A stretch of 54,817 bases of DNA from [Flavobacterium] thermophilum (GCA_900450595.1 UGGS01000002.1:1085001-1139817); one strand, 5' to 3'; numbered from the stretch's first letter, positions 35,530 through 45,716 are shown. Made by a program: numbers and translations. Notes: generated by a model from the sequence alone, not told the origin.

Positions 35530-36508
35530 CCTCTTCCCCTCCCCGTGATTCGATTCCATATTTTTGAGCCTTGCGCACAAGGGTCGACGCATCGACACCC
35601 AACAGCTTCGCCGCCCGCCGATACGTGCGCGCATGATGAAGCGCTTTGATGATGAGCTGGCGCTCGATGTCCGCCACCGCTTGTTTGAGCGGAACGACCT
35701 CGCTGACTGACACCGGATCGGCAGCCGTCGGCGGCTCAAGATGAAGCCATTTGGCCACGTGATCTTCGTCGACGACGGGCGCGGCAGACGTTACAAACAT
35801 GCGCTCAATGGCGTTGACGAGCTCGCGGACGTTGCCAGGCCAATGGTAGTCCATCATCATCGCAAGCGCCCTGTCGGTGAACACGAGCTGTTTTTGATAC
35901 TTTTTAGCAAACCGCTTTCGATAATGGTCGACCAACAGCGGGATGTCTTCCTTCCGGTCGCGCAGCGGCGGAATGGCGATCGGCATGACGTTCAGCCGGT
36001 AAAACAAATCAGCTCTGAACCGCCCGGCGGCGACCAGCTCTTCAAGCGGTTTGTTCGTTGCGGCGATGATGCGGACATCGATCCGTTTGGGCGCCTCAGC
36101 CCCCAAGCGCATAATTTCCATCGACTGAAGCACACGAAGGAGTTTTACTTGCAGGTGGAGCGGGATTTCGCTAATTTCATCGAGAAAAATCGTCCCGCCA
36201 TCCGCCTGTTCAAAGTAACCCTTTTTTCCTTTTTTCGCCGCACCGGTGAACGCCCCGGGCTCATAGCCGAACAGCTCGGACTCCATCAGCGTCTCCGGAA
36301 TCGCCCCGCAGTTTACCTTCACAAACGGACGGCCGCTGCGCGCGCTCTGCTTCCAGATGAAGTTCGCTAACTCTTCCTTTCCGACGCCCGACTCTCCGGT
36401 TAAAAGCACGGTGACATCCACGGCCGCCGCCTGGCGGGCAATGGCGATCACATGCGCCATCGCCGGCGCCCGGTAAATAAAACTTGTTTTTTCGATGAGA
36501 AAATTCAT
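35501..36508 (-). CDS. Sigma-54-dependent transcriptional activator lacking a sensor domain
   Basis: A 335-residue bacterial enhancer-binding protein: Walker A GESGVGKEELA (~38-48), GAFTGA at ~85-90 that contacts sigma-54, Walker B GGTIFLDEISE, and a C-terminal Fis-type helix-turn-helix (YRRAAKLLGVDASTLVRKAQ). Only ~10 residues precede the linker SFIYRAPAMAH that normally follows a PAS sensor. The N-terminus may have been lost, or the protein may work sensor-free like PspF. The start ATG at 36508 lacks a good ribosome site. Its end overlaps the start of the broken acyl-CoA dehydrogenase by 29 bases, so it probably controlled lipid or amino-acid breakdown genes now deleted. Confidence 0.85.
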   Translation of the reverse strand: MNFLIEKTSFIYRAPAMAHVIAIARQAAAVDVTVLLTGESGVGKEELANFIWKQSARSGRPFVKVNCGAIPETLMESELFGYEPGAFTGAAKKGKKGYFEQADGGTIFLDEISEIPLHLQVKLLRVLQSMEIMRLGAEAPKRIDVRIIAATNKPLEELVAAGRFRADLFYRLNVMPIAIPPLRDRKEDIPLLVDHYRKRFAKKYQKQLVFTDRALAMMMDYHWPGNVRELVNAIERMFVTSAAPVVDEDHVAKWLHLEPPTAADPVSVSEVVPLKQAVADIERQLIIKALHHARTYRRAAKLLGVDASTLVRKAQKYGIESRGGEEDGFYVASRD

Positions 36509-36564
36509 TGTCTTTTTTAAGAATTTCGTTATAATAAAGATTGTTAATGATAGTGATTTTCATT
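36508..36564 (+). promoter_or_regulatory. Promoter and Fur box of the iron ABC operon
   Basis: TTGTCT (36508-36513), 16-base spacer, TATAAT (36530-36535), then TGATAGTGATTTTCATT (36548-36564), which closely resembles the Bacillus Fur operator. Iron-replete Fur would block transcription just after the start site. Confidence 0.75.
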
Positions 36565-36590
36565 TTCTTAGTCCAAAAGGAGGTGGCCGC

Positions 36591-37382
36591 ATGGTTCGCT
36601 TGTATGCCGAGGAGCTCACCGTCCGCTATGACGACCGGACGATTTTTGAACGATTGTCCGTCCGCATTCCCGATCGGCAAATCACCGCCATTATCGGGCC
36701 GAACGGGTGCGGCAAGTCGACGCTGCTCAAGACGTTGACGCGCATCATTTCCCCGCAATCGGGCGCGGTCATTTTAGACGGTCAAGCCATTTCCCAGCAA
36801 CCGACGAAAGAGCTGGCGAAAAAAATGGCCATTTTGCCGCAGACGCCGGAAGCGACAAGCGGATTAACGGTCGCTGAGCTCGTCTCGTACGGCCGCTTTC
36901 CGTATCAAAAAGGATTCGGACGGCTGACAAAGCGGGATTATGAAGCGATTGACTGGGCGCTTGACGTCACCAAAACGGCCGACTTAAAGCACCGGCCGGT
37001 CGATGCGCTCTCGGGCGGGCAGCGGCAGCGCGTCTGGATCGCCATGGCGCTCGCCCAAGAGACCGACATCATCTTTTTGGATGAACCGACGACGTATTTG
37101 GACATCGCCCATCAGCTTGAGGTGCTCGAGCTGCTTGAGCGGCTGAACCAAGAAGAAGGGCGGACGATCGTCATGGTGCTTCATGACATCAACCAGGCGG
37201 CCCGCTTTGCCGACTATATCATCGCTATGAAAGCAGGAGCCATCATCAAGTCCGGGCGGAGCGAAGACGTTATCTGCCGCGAAGTGCTCCGCGACGTGTT
37301 TGGCATCGACGCCGACATCGGCCGCGACCCGCGGACGAACAAACCAATTTGCTTCACTTATCAATTGCTCAGGGAGGCTTAA
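36591..37382 (+). CDS. Iron-siderophore ABC transporter, ATPase
   Basis: A 263-residue FecE/FhuC-type ATPase. Walker A GPNGCGKSTLLK (~residue 40), Q-loop LPQTPEATSG, signature ALSGGQRQRVWIAMALAQ, Walker B IIFLDEPTTYLDIA and switch His in VLHDINQA. It follows AAAAGGAGG and a Fur box and precedes the binding protein by six bases, so it is the first gene of a four-gene iron-uptake operon. Confidence 0.93.
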   Translation: MVRLYAEELTVRYDDRTIFERLSVRIPDRQITAIIGPNGCGKSTLLKTLTRIISPQSGAVILDGQAISQQPTKELAKKMAILPQTPEATSGLTVAELVSYGRFPYQKGFGRLTKRDYEAIDWALDVTKTADLKHRPVDALSGGQRQRVWIAMALAQETDIIFLDEPTTYLDIAHQLEVLELLERLNQEEGRTIVMVLHDINQAARFADYIIAMKAGAIIKSGRSEDVICREVLRDVFGIDADIGRDPRTNKPICFTYQLLREA

Positions 37383-37388
37383 TTCATC

Positions 37389-38315
37389 ATGAGGAAAACA
37401 TGGCTTGCATTGTTGCTGATGTTCGCGCTTGTGCTAAGCGCATGCGGCAACGCGGCGGACGATCAAAAGAACAACAGCGCTTCACCAAAAGAAAAAAAGA
37501 CGGAAACGATTACATACCAATCGGAAAACGGACCGGTGGAAGTGCCGGCTAATCCGAAGCGCGTCGTCGTCTTATCGACGTTTGCCGGACATGTGCTGGC
37601 CTTGGACGTCCCCGTTGTTGGCGTGGATTCGTGGTCGAAAATGAGCCCGCTTTTTCAAGAAAAACTGAAAGATGCCGAAGTCGTGACCGATGAAGACATT
37701 GAAAAAATTATGGCGTTAAAACCGGACTTAATCATCGGATTATCCAATACGAAAAACGTCCACAAATTAAGCAAAATCGCGCCGACCGTCACCTTTACAT
37801 ACGGCAAAGTCGATTATTTGACACAGTTTTTGGAAATCGGGAAACTGTTGAATAAAGAAAAAGAAGCGAAAGCGTGGATCGACGATTTCAAACAACGGGC
37901 GCAACAAGCCGGAGAAGAAATCCGGGCCAAAATTGGCGAAAACGCGACCGTCACTGTAGCCGAAAACTTTGATAAGCAGCTGTATGTGTTCGGCAACAAC
38001 TGGGCGCGCGGCACTGAGATTTTGTATCAAGAAATGAAGCTGAAAATGCCAAAAGCTGTAGAAGAACAGGCGCTCAAACCGGGCTACTATGCCGTTTCCC
38101 TTGAGGCGCTCCCACAGTTTGTCGGCGATTATCTCATCTTAAGCAAAAACGGCGACGGCGACACATCGTTTATGGAAACGAACACGTTCAAAAACATCCC
38201 TGCTGTCAAAAACGGCCATATGTTTGTCGCCGATGCGAAGGCATTTTATTTCAACGACCCGATTACGTTAGACTACCAGCTCGATTTCTTTAAAAAGCAT
38301 TTTTTAGGCCAATAA
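37389..38315 (+). CDS. Iron-siderophore ABC transporter, substrate-binding lipoprotein
   Basis: A 308-residue lipoprotein: signal peptide with lipobox LSAC (Cys ~19), a charged linker, then the FecB-type two-lobe domain starting PKRVVVLSTFAGHVLALDVP. MALKPDLIIGLSNTKNVHKLSKIAPTV marks the first lobe and FGNNWARG the second. Resembles YfiY/YhfQ-type hydroxamate or hydroxycarboxylate siderophore receptors; the exact siderophore cannot be told. Confidence 0.92.
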   Translation: MRKTWLALLLMFALVLSACGNAADDQKNNSASPKEKKTETITYQSENGPVEVPANPKRVVVLSTFAGHVLALDVPVVGVDSWSKMSPLFQEKLKDAEVVTDEDIEKIMALKPDLIIGLSNTKNVHKLSKIAPTVTFTYGKVDYLTQFLEIGKLLNKEKEAKAWIDDFKQRAQQAGEEIRAKIGENATVTVAENFDKQLYVFGNNWARGTEILYQEMKLKMPKAVEEQALKPGYYAVSLEALPQFVGDYLILSKNGDGDTSFMETNTFKNIPAVKNGHMFVADAKAFYFNDPITLDYQLDFFKKHFLGQ

Positions 38316-38382
38316 CGACGAGACGGGGCGTTCATGGGCAGTGAATGTCCCGTCCTTCTTTGTGTCAAAGGGGGAGTCACCA

Positions 38383-39390
38383 ATGGACGCAGACCGCCGG
38401 CGTTGGCCGTTTCGCTATATGTTTTTTCTGTCGCTTGGCCTGCTTGTCGCCGTTTGGTTTGGCTCGATGCGAGTCGGCGTCGCCGATACGACATGGAGCG
38501 ACGTATGGCGGGCGTTGTTTTCCGATCAACAAAGCAAACAGCTTGATCTCATTCGCGAGCTCCGTCTGCCGCGCGAAACAGCGGCCGCCTTTGTCGGCGC
38601 CGGCCTTGCCGTCGCCGGAGCGATCATGCAGGGGATGACGCGCAATCCGCTTGCCGACCCCGGTCTCCTTGGCCTCACCGCCGGCGCAAACGCAGCGTTG
38701 GCCATGACAATGGCCTTTTTCCCTTCCGCCCATTATCTTTTGATCACGGTCGCCTGTTTGCTTGGTGCGGCCGCCGGGGCAGGGGCCGTCTTTGGCATCG
38801 GCGCCGCCCGCAAAGGAGGGTTTTCACCGCTTCGCATCGTCTTGGCCGGCTCGGCGGTTTCGACGCTTTTATTCGCCATCGCCGAAGGAATCGGACTGTA
38901 TTTCCACATTTCCAAAGACGTCTCGATGTGGATGTCAGGCGGGGTGGCCGGAGCTTCATGGAAACAATTGTCGGTCGTCATCCCGCTCATCACGACCGGG
39001 CTCGCTATTGCCGCATGGTATTCACGGCAGCTGACGATCCTTAGTTTGAGTGAAGACGTCGCGGTTGGCGTTGGGCAAAAAACAACGACCGTCAAAACAT
39101 GGCTGTTTTTCGCTGTGTTTTTATTAACAGGAGCGTCGGTCGCCATCGCCGGCAATATCACCTTTATCGGCTTAATGGTTCCTCACCTCGTGAGGGCAAT
39201 AGCCGGCGCCGACTACCGGTTTGTCATCCCGCTGTCAGCGACTGTCGGCGCCAGCGCCATGGTGCTGGCCGACACGGCGGCGCGCACGGTCAATGCCCCG
39301 TTTGAAACGCCGGTGGCCGCCATCATCGCCGTCATCGGCTTGCCGTTTTTCCTCTTCGTCGTGCGGAAACAAGGGAGGGGCTTTTCATGA
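38383..39390 (+). CDS. Iron-siderophore ABC transporter, permease 1
   Basis: A 335-residue FecCD-type permease with nine to ten helices. LRLPRETAAAFVGAGLAVAG and MQGMTRNPLADPGLLGLTAG are the family hallmarks; ITFIGLMVPHLVRAIAG is the coupling region to the ATPase. The start at 38383 follows GGGGGAG; a GTG 42 bases up lacks a site. It overlaps the next permease by four bases (ATGA), showing translational coupling. Confidence 0.93.
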   Translation: MDADRRRWPFRYMFFLSLGLLVAVWFGSMRVGVADTTWSDVWRALFSDQQSKQLDLIRELRLPRETAAAFVGAGLAVAGAIMQGMTRNPLADPGLLGLTAGANAALAMTMAFFPSAHYLLITVACLLGAAAGAGAVFGIGAARKGGFSPLRIVLAGSAVSTLLFAIAEGIGLYFHISKDVSMWMSGGVAGASWKQLSVVIPLITTGLAIAAWYSRQLTILSLSEDVAVGVGQKTTTVKTWLFFAVFLLTGASVAIAGNITFIGLMVPHLVRAIAGADYRFVIPLSATVGASAMVLADTAARTVNAPFETPVAAIIAVIGLPFFLFVVRKQGRGFS

Positions 39391-40376
39391 GAAAAAAAAG
39401 TTTTTCGCTCTTTGCCGTGCTTGCGTTGCTCATTGCCGCAACAGCGGCCGTCGCCTTAAGCACCGGCGATGCGCCGCTCTCATATAACCGCATCGTCCCG
39501 ACACTATTGGGCTACGGTTCGATGGAAGAGGAATTCATTTTGTTTTCCCTTCGCCTGCCGCGCCTTTTCATCACCTTGTTGGCCGGCATGGCGCTCGCCT
39601 TATCCGGGGCCGTATTGCAAGGCCTCACGCGCAATGACCTCGCCGACCCGGGCGTGCTTGGGATCAACGCCGGCGCAGGCGCGGGCGTCGCCTTGTTCTT
39701 TTTGTTTTTTCCGATTGAGGCCGGAACATTTCTTTACGCCTTGCCGCTCGTTGCCTTCGCCGGGGCGATTCTGACAGCAGTTGCCATCTATTCCGTCTCC
39801 TACAAGAAAACAACCGGGCTGCAGCCGGTGCCGTTTATCTTAACCGGCGTCGGCATGTCGATGGCGCTATCTGGGCTGATGATCGTCCTCATTTCCGCCG
39901 CCGACCGGACAAAAGTCGATTTTATCGCCCGCTGGCTTTCCGGCAACATTTGGGGCGATGATTGGCCGTTTATTTGGGCCGTGCTGCCGTGGTTGGCTGC
40001 GGGCACACTGGTGGCGCTATATCGGGCGAAGCATCTCAATATTTTGCACTTAGGCGACCCTGTTTCGATCGGGGTCGGCGTCCACGTCCGCCGCGAGCGG
40101 CTCGTGCTTATGACAACAGCTGTTGCCGTCGCGGCCGCCGCCGTCTCTGTAACCGGGGGCATCTCCTTTATCGGCTTAATGGCGCCGCATATCGCCAAGT
40201 CGATCGTTGGCCCACGCCATGAGCGGGTCATTCCGGCCTCCATGCTCATTGGCGGCTGGCTGCTGCTTGCAGCTGACACGATCGGGCGCAACGTTCTCGC
40301 CGAGCCGCTTCCCGCCGGCGTCATCGTCTCCTTGATCGGCGCGCCGTATTTCATTTACTTGTTGTTAAAGCGTTGA
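39387..40376 (+). CDS. Iron-siderophore ABC transporter, permease 2
   Basis: A 329-residue FecCD permease, the partner of the preceding one. LRLPRLFITLLAGMALALSG, LQGLTRNDLADPGVLGINAG and ISFIGLMAPHIAKSIVGPRH are the same motifs in the same order. The two permeases would form the heterodimeric channel. It is followed by a bidirectional terminator. Confidence 0.93.
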   Translation: MRKKSFSLFAVLALLIAATAAVALSTGDAPLSYNRIVPTLLGYGSMEEEFILFSLRLPRLFITLLAGMALALSGAVLQGLTRNDLADPGVLGINAGAGAGVALFFLFFPIEAGTFLYALPLVAFAGAILTAVAIYSVSYKKTTGLQPVPFILTGVGMSMALSGLMIVLISAADRTKVDFIARWLSGNIWGDDWPFIWAVLPWLAAGTLVALYRAKHLNILHLGDPVSIGVGVHVRRERLVLMTTAVAVAAAAVSVTGGISFIGLMAPHIAKSIVGPRHERVIPASMLIGGWLLLAADTIGRNVLAEPLPAGVIVSLIGAPYFIYLLLKR

Positions 40377-40426
40377 CATCCGCTGCCCGTTATGAGAACG
40401 GGTTCGAGCGATGACACCCGCCAAAC

Positions 40427-40458
40427 AAAGACGCCGGTTCATAAAACCCGGCGTCTTT
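40427..40458. terminator. Bidirectional terminator between iron operon and dedA
   Basis: AAAGACGCCGG...CCGGCGTCTTTT with A/T runs on both sides; it overlaps the last codons of the dedA gene. Confidence 0.88.
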
Positions 40459-41047
40459 TCCAAAAGCGGACAACCGCAACCACAATGACAATCGCGATGA
40501 TGATATAGACAACATTAGCGTACGCGCCAATCACATCGGATACTTTTCCCCACGACTGGCCGAGCGCCGCGCCGACGGAGATTAAAATCGTATTCCAAAT
40601 GAGCGTCCCCAATACCGACAGCCAGACAAACAGCCATATATTCATTTTCGACATGCCAGCGGGAATCGAAATCAAACTGCGCACCAATGGAATCATACGA
40701 CCAAGGAATACCGCCCACACTCCGTAGCGCTGAAATGTCCGGTTCGCCTTGGCGATATCTTCTGGCTTCACCCGCAGCCATCCGCCCCAGCGGTCGACGA
40801 TCCGCTCGAGCCGCTCGACCGACAACAACCGACCGATACCATACAGCACGATCGCCCCGACGACCGACCCGGCAGTGGCTGCTGCGATGACGCCAGGGAT
40901 GGTCAATGTTGTGTATGTCGTCATAAATCCGCCAAACGGCAAAATGACTTCCGATGGAATGGGCGGAAATATATTTTCAAGTGCGATCATGAAAAAGATG
41001 CCGATATAGCCGAACTGTTCCATAAACTCAGTAATCCACGCCTGCAC
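40439..41047 (-). CDS. DedA family membrane protein
   Basis: A 202-residue membrane protein with five or so helices. MIALENIFPPIPSEVILPFGGF is the DedA N-terminal motif with conserved Glu/Pro, and FLGRMIPLVRSLISIPAGMSKM the GRxxPxxRxxxxxPAG motif. This is the canonical DedA type, distinct from the one at 16428-17024. A role in lipid carrier recycling or membrane potential is inferred from the family. Confidence 0.9.
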   Translation of the reverse strand: MQAWITEFMEQFGYIGIFFMIALENIFPPIPSEVILPFGGFMTTYTTLTIPGVIAAATAGSVVGAIVLYGIGRLLSVERLERIVDRWGGWLRVKPEDIAKANRTFQRYGVWAVFLGRMIPLVRSLISIPAGMSKMNIWLFVWLSVLGTLIWNTILISVGAALGQSWGKVSDVIGAYANVVYIIIAIVIVVAVVRFWKRRRVL

Positions 41048-41254
41048 GTTTCCTTCCTCCAGTCACTCGTCCTTCGTTTCTGTATGATTTGTATGCCTCA
41101 TGAGCACAGTCCTTTCCTTATCTTAACAGAAAATGGGCAATTACCGCAAAGCAAAAAACACGGCTAATACCGATTTCTTTCCGAACAGGAAATGAAGGCA
41201 ACTGTCCCTTGTCTAACCATCTACACAGCCGGAGCAACGGGATGTTTGCAACAA

Positions 41255-41290
41255 GAAAAGGTGTCCCATCGAAAAATAGGACACCTTTTT
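41255..41290 (-). terminator. Terminator of rocD
   Basis: AAAAAGGTGTCC...GGACACCTTTT on the minus strand, about 47 bases after the rocD stop. Confidence 0.85.
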
Positions 41291-41336
41291 GAATTCACAG
41301 TATATACGTATCAACCGTTACTCTATTTTCTGATCC

Positions 41337-42557
41337 TCATTGCTTCTGGCTGGCGGCCGGTTGAGACAATACCTTCTCGATTCGCTCAAGCGCCCAATCA
41401 AGCTCTTCTTTTGTAATGATAAGCGGCGGCGCGAAACGAATGACTGTTTCATGCGTCTCCTTGCAAAGCAGCCCTTGTTCTTTCAGCGCTTCGCAATACG
41501 GACGCGCCGGCACATGCAGCTCGACGCCGATAAACAAGCCGCGACCGCGGATTTCTTTAATGTCCTTGTTTTCGATTTGCTTTAACTTTGCCAAAAAATA
41601 TTCGCCAAGCTCAAGCGACCGCTCCGCCAGCCGCTCTTCTTCGATCACCTCAAGCGCGGCGATCGACACCGCGCAAGCGAGCGGATTGCCGCCGAACGTC
41701 GACCCGTGCGAGCCCGGTTCAAACACCGACAAAATGTCGCGGTTGGCGACGACGCACGAAATCGGGAACACCCCGCCGCCCAATGCTTTCCCTAAAATAT
41801 ACATATCAGGCACAACATTTTCCCAGTCGCAAGCAAACAACTTCCCCGTCCGTCCTAGCCCGGTTTGGATTTCATCGGCGATGAACAACACGTTGTGTTC
41901 TTTGCACACGTCATAGGCCGCTTTTAAAAAGCCTTGCGGCGGGATGCGGATGCCGGCTTCCCCTTGGATTGGTTCGACAAGAAACGCCGCCGTATTCGGT
42001 GTCATCGCTGCCTTGAGCGCTTCGATATCCCCGTACGGGATGATTTTCACCCCGGGCAAAAGCGGACCAAAACCGCGTTTATAAGCCGGTTCGGACGACA
42101 ACGACACCGCGGCGAGCGTCCGGCCATGGAAATTGCCTTCACAAACGATGATTTCCGCCTGATTGTCAGGGACGCCTTTCACGTCATACGCCCAGCGGCG
42201 CGCCGCCTTGAGCGCCGTTTCTACCGCCTCGGCGCCGGTGTTCATCGGCAGCACCATCTCTTTTTTCGTCAGCCGGCACACTTTTTCGTACCATGGGCCG
42301 AGCTGGTCGTTATGGAAGGCGCGCGATGTGAGCGTGACGCGGTCAGCTTGCCGCTTCAACGCCTCCACAATTTTCGGATGACGATGTCCTTGGTTGACGG
42401 CCGAATAGGCGCTTAACATGTCCATATAGCGGTTGCCTTCCGGGTCTTTCACCCATACCCCTTCCGCTTCGGAAATGACAATCGGCAATGGATGATAATT
42501 TCGCGCTCCGTATCGCTCCGTCTGTTCAATGAGCTGTTCGGACTTCGTAGCCATCAT
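41337..42557 (-). CDS. rocD: Ornithine aminotransferase
   Basis: A 406-residue class III PLP aminotransferase that turns ornithine and 2-oxoglutarate into glutamate semialdehyde/pyrroline-5-carboxylate. [55 protein letters not shown] and [15 protein letters not shown] (PLP lysine) closely match RocD. The start is the first of two ATGs (42557), six bases after AAGGAG; 42554 is as likely. TnpB copy 2 ends only 22 bases before the ribosome site. Confidence 0.94.
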   Translation of the reverse strand: MMATKSEQLIEQTERYGARNYHPLPIVISEAEGVWVKDPEGNRYMDMLSAYSAVNQGHRHPKIVEALKRQADRVTLTSRAFHNDQLGPWYEKVCRLTKKEMVLPMNTGAEAVETALKAARRWAYDVKGVPDNQAEIIVCEGNFHGRTLAAVSLSSEPAYKRGFGPLLPGVKIIPYGDIEALKAAMTPNTAAFLVEPIQGEAGIRIPPQGFLKAAYDVCKEHNVLFIADEIQTGLGRTGKLFACDWENVVPDMYILGKALGGGVFPISCVVANRDILSVFEPGSHGSTFGGNPLACAVSIAALEVIEEERLAERSLELGEYFLAKLKQIENKDIKEIRGRGLFIGVELHVPARPYCEALKEQGLLCKETHETVIRFAPPLIITKEELDWALERIEKVLSQPAASQKQ

Positions 42558-42591
42558 CAACCGCTCCTTTCCTTATCTGCGTTTCTTCGCG

Positions 42592-42748
42592 GTGAACTAC
42601 CCCCACTTAATTTTCTAGCGAAAATTTGAAGTGGGGGCTTCCAAAGAAGTTTGACTGCTTCAAGCAATCCTTATTCTTTGAGGCGTGTCCACTTCGCCGC
42701 TAGAGCATAAGACACTCAGGTCTACAGCTTTACTTTTCTTTAAGATGT
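42592..42748 (-). ncRNA. Predicted omegaRNA region of TnpB copy 2
   Basis: As for copy 1: the end of tnpB plus the right-end hairpin. Its guide would begin at 42591 going down (CGCGAAGAAACGCAGATAAG in minus sense). Extent inferred from family knowledge. Confidence 0.45.
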
Positions 42749-43907
42749 TTAATGCGCCATTGACATCAGCATTAATTAGTTTGCCAGACTTTGTTCGATA
42801 CAAGCCGCGCTTAATACGTTTGCCGCTGAACTTATATTCTTTTGGATTGTCGGCATTATATTCAGGAATCTCATCGCCGTCAAAAAAGCTGGCTTGAGAC
42901 GTATAGGATTCTTCCTGTTTCAAGAATTCAATGCCGTAAAATTCACAAAGATATTCTAGTTTTTCTTTTATGTTACCGAGAGGAATATTGACAAAGTTTT
43001 GATTTGTCTTTTTTCCTAGATTCATATTGCGTTGCCATGTTTCCGCATAGCCAATGACAAGTTTGCCAATTTGATTTTCAATACAGTAGTTAATGATGTA
43101 ACGGCAAGTCTTGTTGATATAATCATTCACTTTATTATTGCGATTCATAGCAAGCAAAGCCTGTTTACGAGTGGTGCCTTTGATTTTTTGCTTATCTTTT
43201 ATGCTTTGAAGTCTGGCATTTTCTTTGTTAAACCATTGATTTATACTTTTTAATCTCCGCCCATCAATGATGAATGATCTGCCGTCTGATGTGACACAAG
43301 TGGCAAGATTGTTTAATCCTAAATCAATTGCCAGTGCTTTTTGGTCGTTTAATTCTCTTTGATCTTCAGGCATTTCATATTTGTACTGAATCTCAAAGAA
43401 CCTGGCATGATGCTTAGGAATGATTTCAATCTGCTTAATCTTTTTGTCCAGTAACACAGGCGGAATCGTTATCGTGATAGGCTTGTGAGTCTTTTTAAAT
43501 AGGCGAGAATACGGTATCGTGAATTTGTTGCCGTCTATACGAATCTGGCCAATGATCAGTGAATGAAAGCCATCTTTTTTAAGATATTTTGGAATACTGA
43601 TAGCCTTGTGGTCATATTTTCCTTGTTTGGCAAGACTGATCAAACCAAAGAAAGATTTAAAGGCTTCATTGACCTTTTTTAAAATTTGCTGTGCCATGTT
43701 GCTGTTTAACAGCTTATAGTTTTCGTTAGTTTTGGCAAGATGATAATTTTTCTCATAATTAAGAAATTCCTTGTGTTCAAAATAGTATTGTCTGACATTG
43801 TACAATCCGACGTTGTACATGTTCTTGGCAATATGGCACAGTTCTCGAAGAGTCAAGTATTCTTCTTTGGTCAAACCATTTAGCTGTTGTTTGATACAAA
43901 AATACAT
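42660..43907 (-). CDS. tnpB: TnpB RNA-guided nuclease-like protein, copy 2
   Basis: A 415-residue protein, identical to copy 1 apart from conservative changes such as YHLAKTN for YHIAKTN and GLISLAK for GLVSLAK. ATG at 43907 follows GGAGGTG. The same missing zinc-finger Cys and non-canonical RuvC-II are seen, so these are features of the family and not random decay. Near identity of the two genes indicates recent movement or gene conversion. Transcription through it could reach rocD. Confidence 0.9.
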   Translation of the reverse strand: MYFCIKQQLNGLTKEEYLTLRELCHIAKNMYNVGLYNVRQYYFEHKEFLNYEKNYHLAKTNENYKLLNSNMAQQILKKVNEAFKSFFGLISLAKQGKYDHKAISIPKYLKKDGFHSLIIGQIRIDGNKFTIPYSRLFKKTHKPITITIPPVLLDKKIKQIEIIPKHHARFFEIQYKYEMPEDQRELNDQKALAIDLGLNNLATCVTSDGRSFIIDGRRLKSINQWFNKENARLQSIKDKQKIKGTTRKQALLAMNRNNKVNDYINKTCRYIINYCIENQIGKLVIGYAETWQRNMNLGKKTNQNFVNIPLGNIKEKLEYLCEFYGIEFLKQEESYTSQASFFDGDEIPEYNADNPKEYKFSGKRIKRGLYRTKSGKLINADVNGALNILKKSKAVDLSVLCSSGEVDTPQRIRIA

Positions 43908-44048
43908 TTTTTCACCTCCCATCTAACTATATTATACTATATTTTACTGAATCTATCCTATTTTCAGCAAAATATAGTTAAGGCGATTCATCTCCCACTT
44001 ACTCCGCTTCGCTTCGTTGAAGTGGGAGTCTTCTCGCCTAATTAAGAT

Positions 44049-44076
44049 AAAAGGGCGGACGCCGCCGCCCTTTTTT
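44049..44076 (-). terminator. Terminator of rocA, abutting TnpB copy 2
   Basis: AAAAGGGCGG-CGGCGT-CCGCCCTTTT, then AT and the TnpB left end at once. The insertion has cut the T-run short at TTTTAT. Confidence 0.82.
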
Positions 44077-44079
44077 GGT

Positions 44080-45627
44080 TTAAAACATTTCCGATACGGT
44101 TTTCGCTTGCATATGGAGGATCAAATAGTCCGGGCCGCCCGCTTTCGAGTCAGTGCCTGACATGTTGAAGCCGCCAAACGGCTGATACCCGACGATCGCC
44201 CCTGTGCAGCCGCGGTTGAAGTACAAGTTGCCGACATGGAACTCGTGCCGCGCTTTTTCAAGATTCGCCCGATTGCGCGAGATGACGGCGCCTGTCAATC
44301 CGTATTCCGTGTTGTTCGCAATCTCAAGCGCATGGTCAAAGTCGCGCGCTTTCGCAAACGCCACGACCGGGCCGAAAATTTCCTCCTGCATGATGCGCGC
44401 GTTCGGGTCGACATCCGCAAACACGGTCGGCTGGATGAAGAACCCTTTCGAGTCGTCTCCTTCCCCGCCGGTCATGAGACGGCCTTCCTCCTTGCCGATT
44501 TCGATATACTCCATAATTTTGTTGTACGCCCCTTGGTCGATGACAGGCCCCATAAACGTCGCTTGCTCCGCCGGATCGCCGACGTTGAGCTGCTTCGTCA
44601 GCTCGACAACGCGATTCAACACTTGGTCATACACATCTTCGACGATAATGGCGCGCGAGCACGCCGAGCATTTTTGCCCAGAGTAGCCAAACGCCGACGC
44701 CACGATCGATTGCGCCGCCAGTTCGAGGTCCGCTTCTTTATCGACAATGATGCCGTCTTTGCCGCCCATTTCCGCGATGACGCGCTTTAGCCAAATTTGC
44801 CCCGGATGCACTTTCGCCGCCCGCTCATAAATGCGGATGCCGACATCCCGCGATCCGGTGAAGCTGATAAATCGTGTGCGCGGATGGTCGACGAGATAAT
44901 CCCCGACTTCGGCTCCGCTGCCCGGAATATAGTTCAACACACCAGCCGGAAGCCCCGCTTCTTCCAACACTTCCACAAATTTATACGCCACGACCGGCGT
45001 TGCGCTCGCCGGTTTCAGCAGCACCGTATTGCCGGTCACAAGCGAAGCGACCGTCGTTCCGGCCATAATAGCAAACGGGAAGTTCCACGGTGAAATGACA
45101 ACCCCGACGCCAAGCGGAATGTAGAAAAACCGGTTCGTTTCCCCCGGACGGCTCTCAACCGGAATGCCGTCTTTCAGCTTCAGCATTTGCCGTCCGTAAT
45201 ATTCCATAAAGTCGATCGCTTCCGCGGTATCGGCGTCCGCTTCACGCCACGGTTTGCCCGCTTCTTTCACCAGCCAAGCGGAAAACTCGTGCTTGCGCCG
45301 GCGCACGATCGCCGCCGCCCGGAACAAAATATCGGCCCGCGCTTCCGGACTTGTCCGGCTCCAAGTGCGGAACGCCTCATCAGCGGTTTTCATCGCCCGC
45401 TCCGCCAGCTCTTTGTTCGCTTTCGCCACCCGGCCGACCACTTCCGTTTTGTTCGCCGGATTGATCGACGTGATTTTGTCTTCCGTCATCACCCGCTCGC
45501 CGCCGATCACAAGCGGATAATCGCGCCCAAGCTCCGATTCCACTTTTTTGAGCGCCGCTAAAAACGCCTCACGGTTTGCTTCTACGGTAAAGTCGGTGAG
45601 CGGTTCGTGTCTGTACGGCTGCACCAT
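44080..45627 (-). CDS. rocA: 1-pyrroline-5-carboxylate dehydrogenase
   Basis: A 515-residue aldehyde dehydrogenase that oxidises pyrroline-5-carboxylate/glutamate semialdehyde to glutamate. [15 protein letters not shown] (NAD site), [32 protein letters not shown] with the catalytic Glu, and [17 protein letters not shown] with the catalytic Cys; [19 protein letters not shown] ends the domain. Length equals RocA/PutC enzymes. ATG at 45627 follows AAAGGAGG. Works with RocD on the arginine/ornithine/proline route. Confidence 0.96.
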   Translation of the reverse strand: MVQPYRHEPLTDFTVEANREAFLAALKKVESELGRDYPLVIGGERVMTEDKITSINPANKTEVVGRVAKANKELAERAMKTADEAFRTWSRTSPEARADILFRAAAIVRRRKHEFSAWLVKEAGKPWREADADTAEAIDFMEYYGRQMLKLKDGIPVESRPGETNRFFYIPLGVGVVISPWNFPFAIMAGTTVASLVTGNTVLLKPASATPVVAYKFVEVLEEAGLPAGVLNYIPGSGAEVGDYLVDHPRTRFISFTGSRDVGIRIYERAAKVHPGQIWLKRVIAEMGGKDGIIVDKEADLELAAQSIVASAFGYSGQKCSACSRAIIVEDVYDQVLNRVVELTKQLNVGDPAEQATFMGPVIDQGAYNKIMEYIEIGKEEGRLMTGGEGDDSKGFFIQPTVFADVDPNARIMQEEIFGPVVAFAKARDFDHALEIANNTEYGLTGAVISRNRANLEKARHEFHVGNLYFNRGCTGAIVGYQPFGGFNMSGTDSKAGGPDYLILHMQAKTVSEMF

Positions 45628-45687
45628 TTGGTCATCCTCCTTTTAAAGGCAAAAAAATTTTTCGTTATAAAACGGTTTCACAGTTAT

Positions 45688-45716
45688 ATTATGCAAATGA
45701 TTATGGCTTTTTTCAA
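45688..45716 (-). promoter_or_regulatory. Sigma-A-type promoter of rocA
   Basis: Minus strand TTGAAA (45716-45711), 17-base spacer, CATAAT (45693-45688), 60 bases before the rocA start. I find no TGGCAC-N5-TTGCA sigma-54 site here. Confidence 0.65.

Larger units (their letters stand above)
42592..44046 (-). mobile_element. TnpB-only IS200/IS605-family element, copy 2
   Basis: The same 1455 bases as copy 1, with both end hairpins. It lies between the rocA terminator and rocD in the same direction as both. In minus sense its left end abuts TTTAT, which here is the T-run of the rocA terminator. Without it only ~35 bases would separate that terminator from the rocD start. Confidence 0.88.

Noticed and set aside
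38341..38382. GTG at 38341 as the first permease start
   Set aside because: No ribosome site, while the ATG at 38383 has GGGGGAG.
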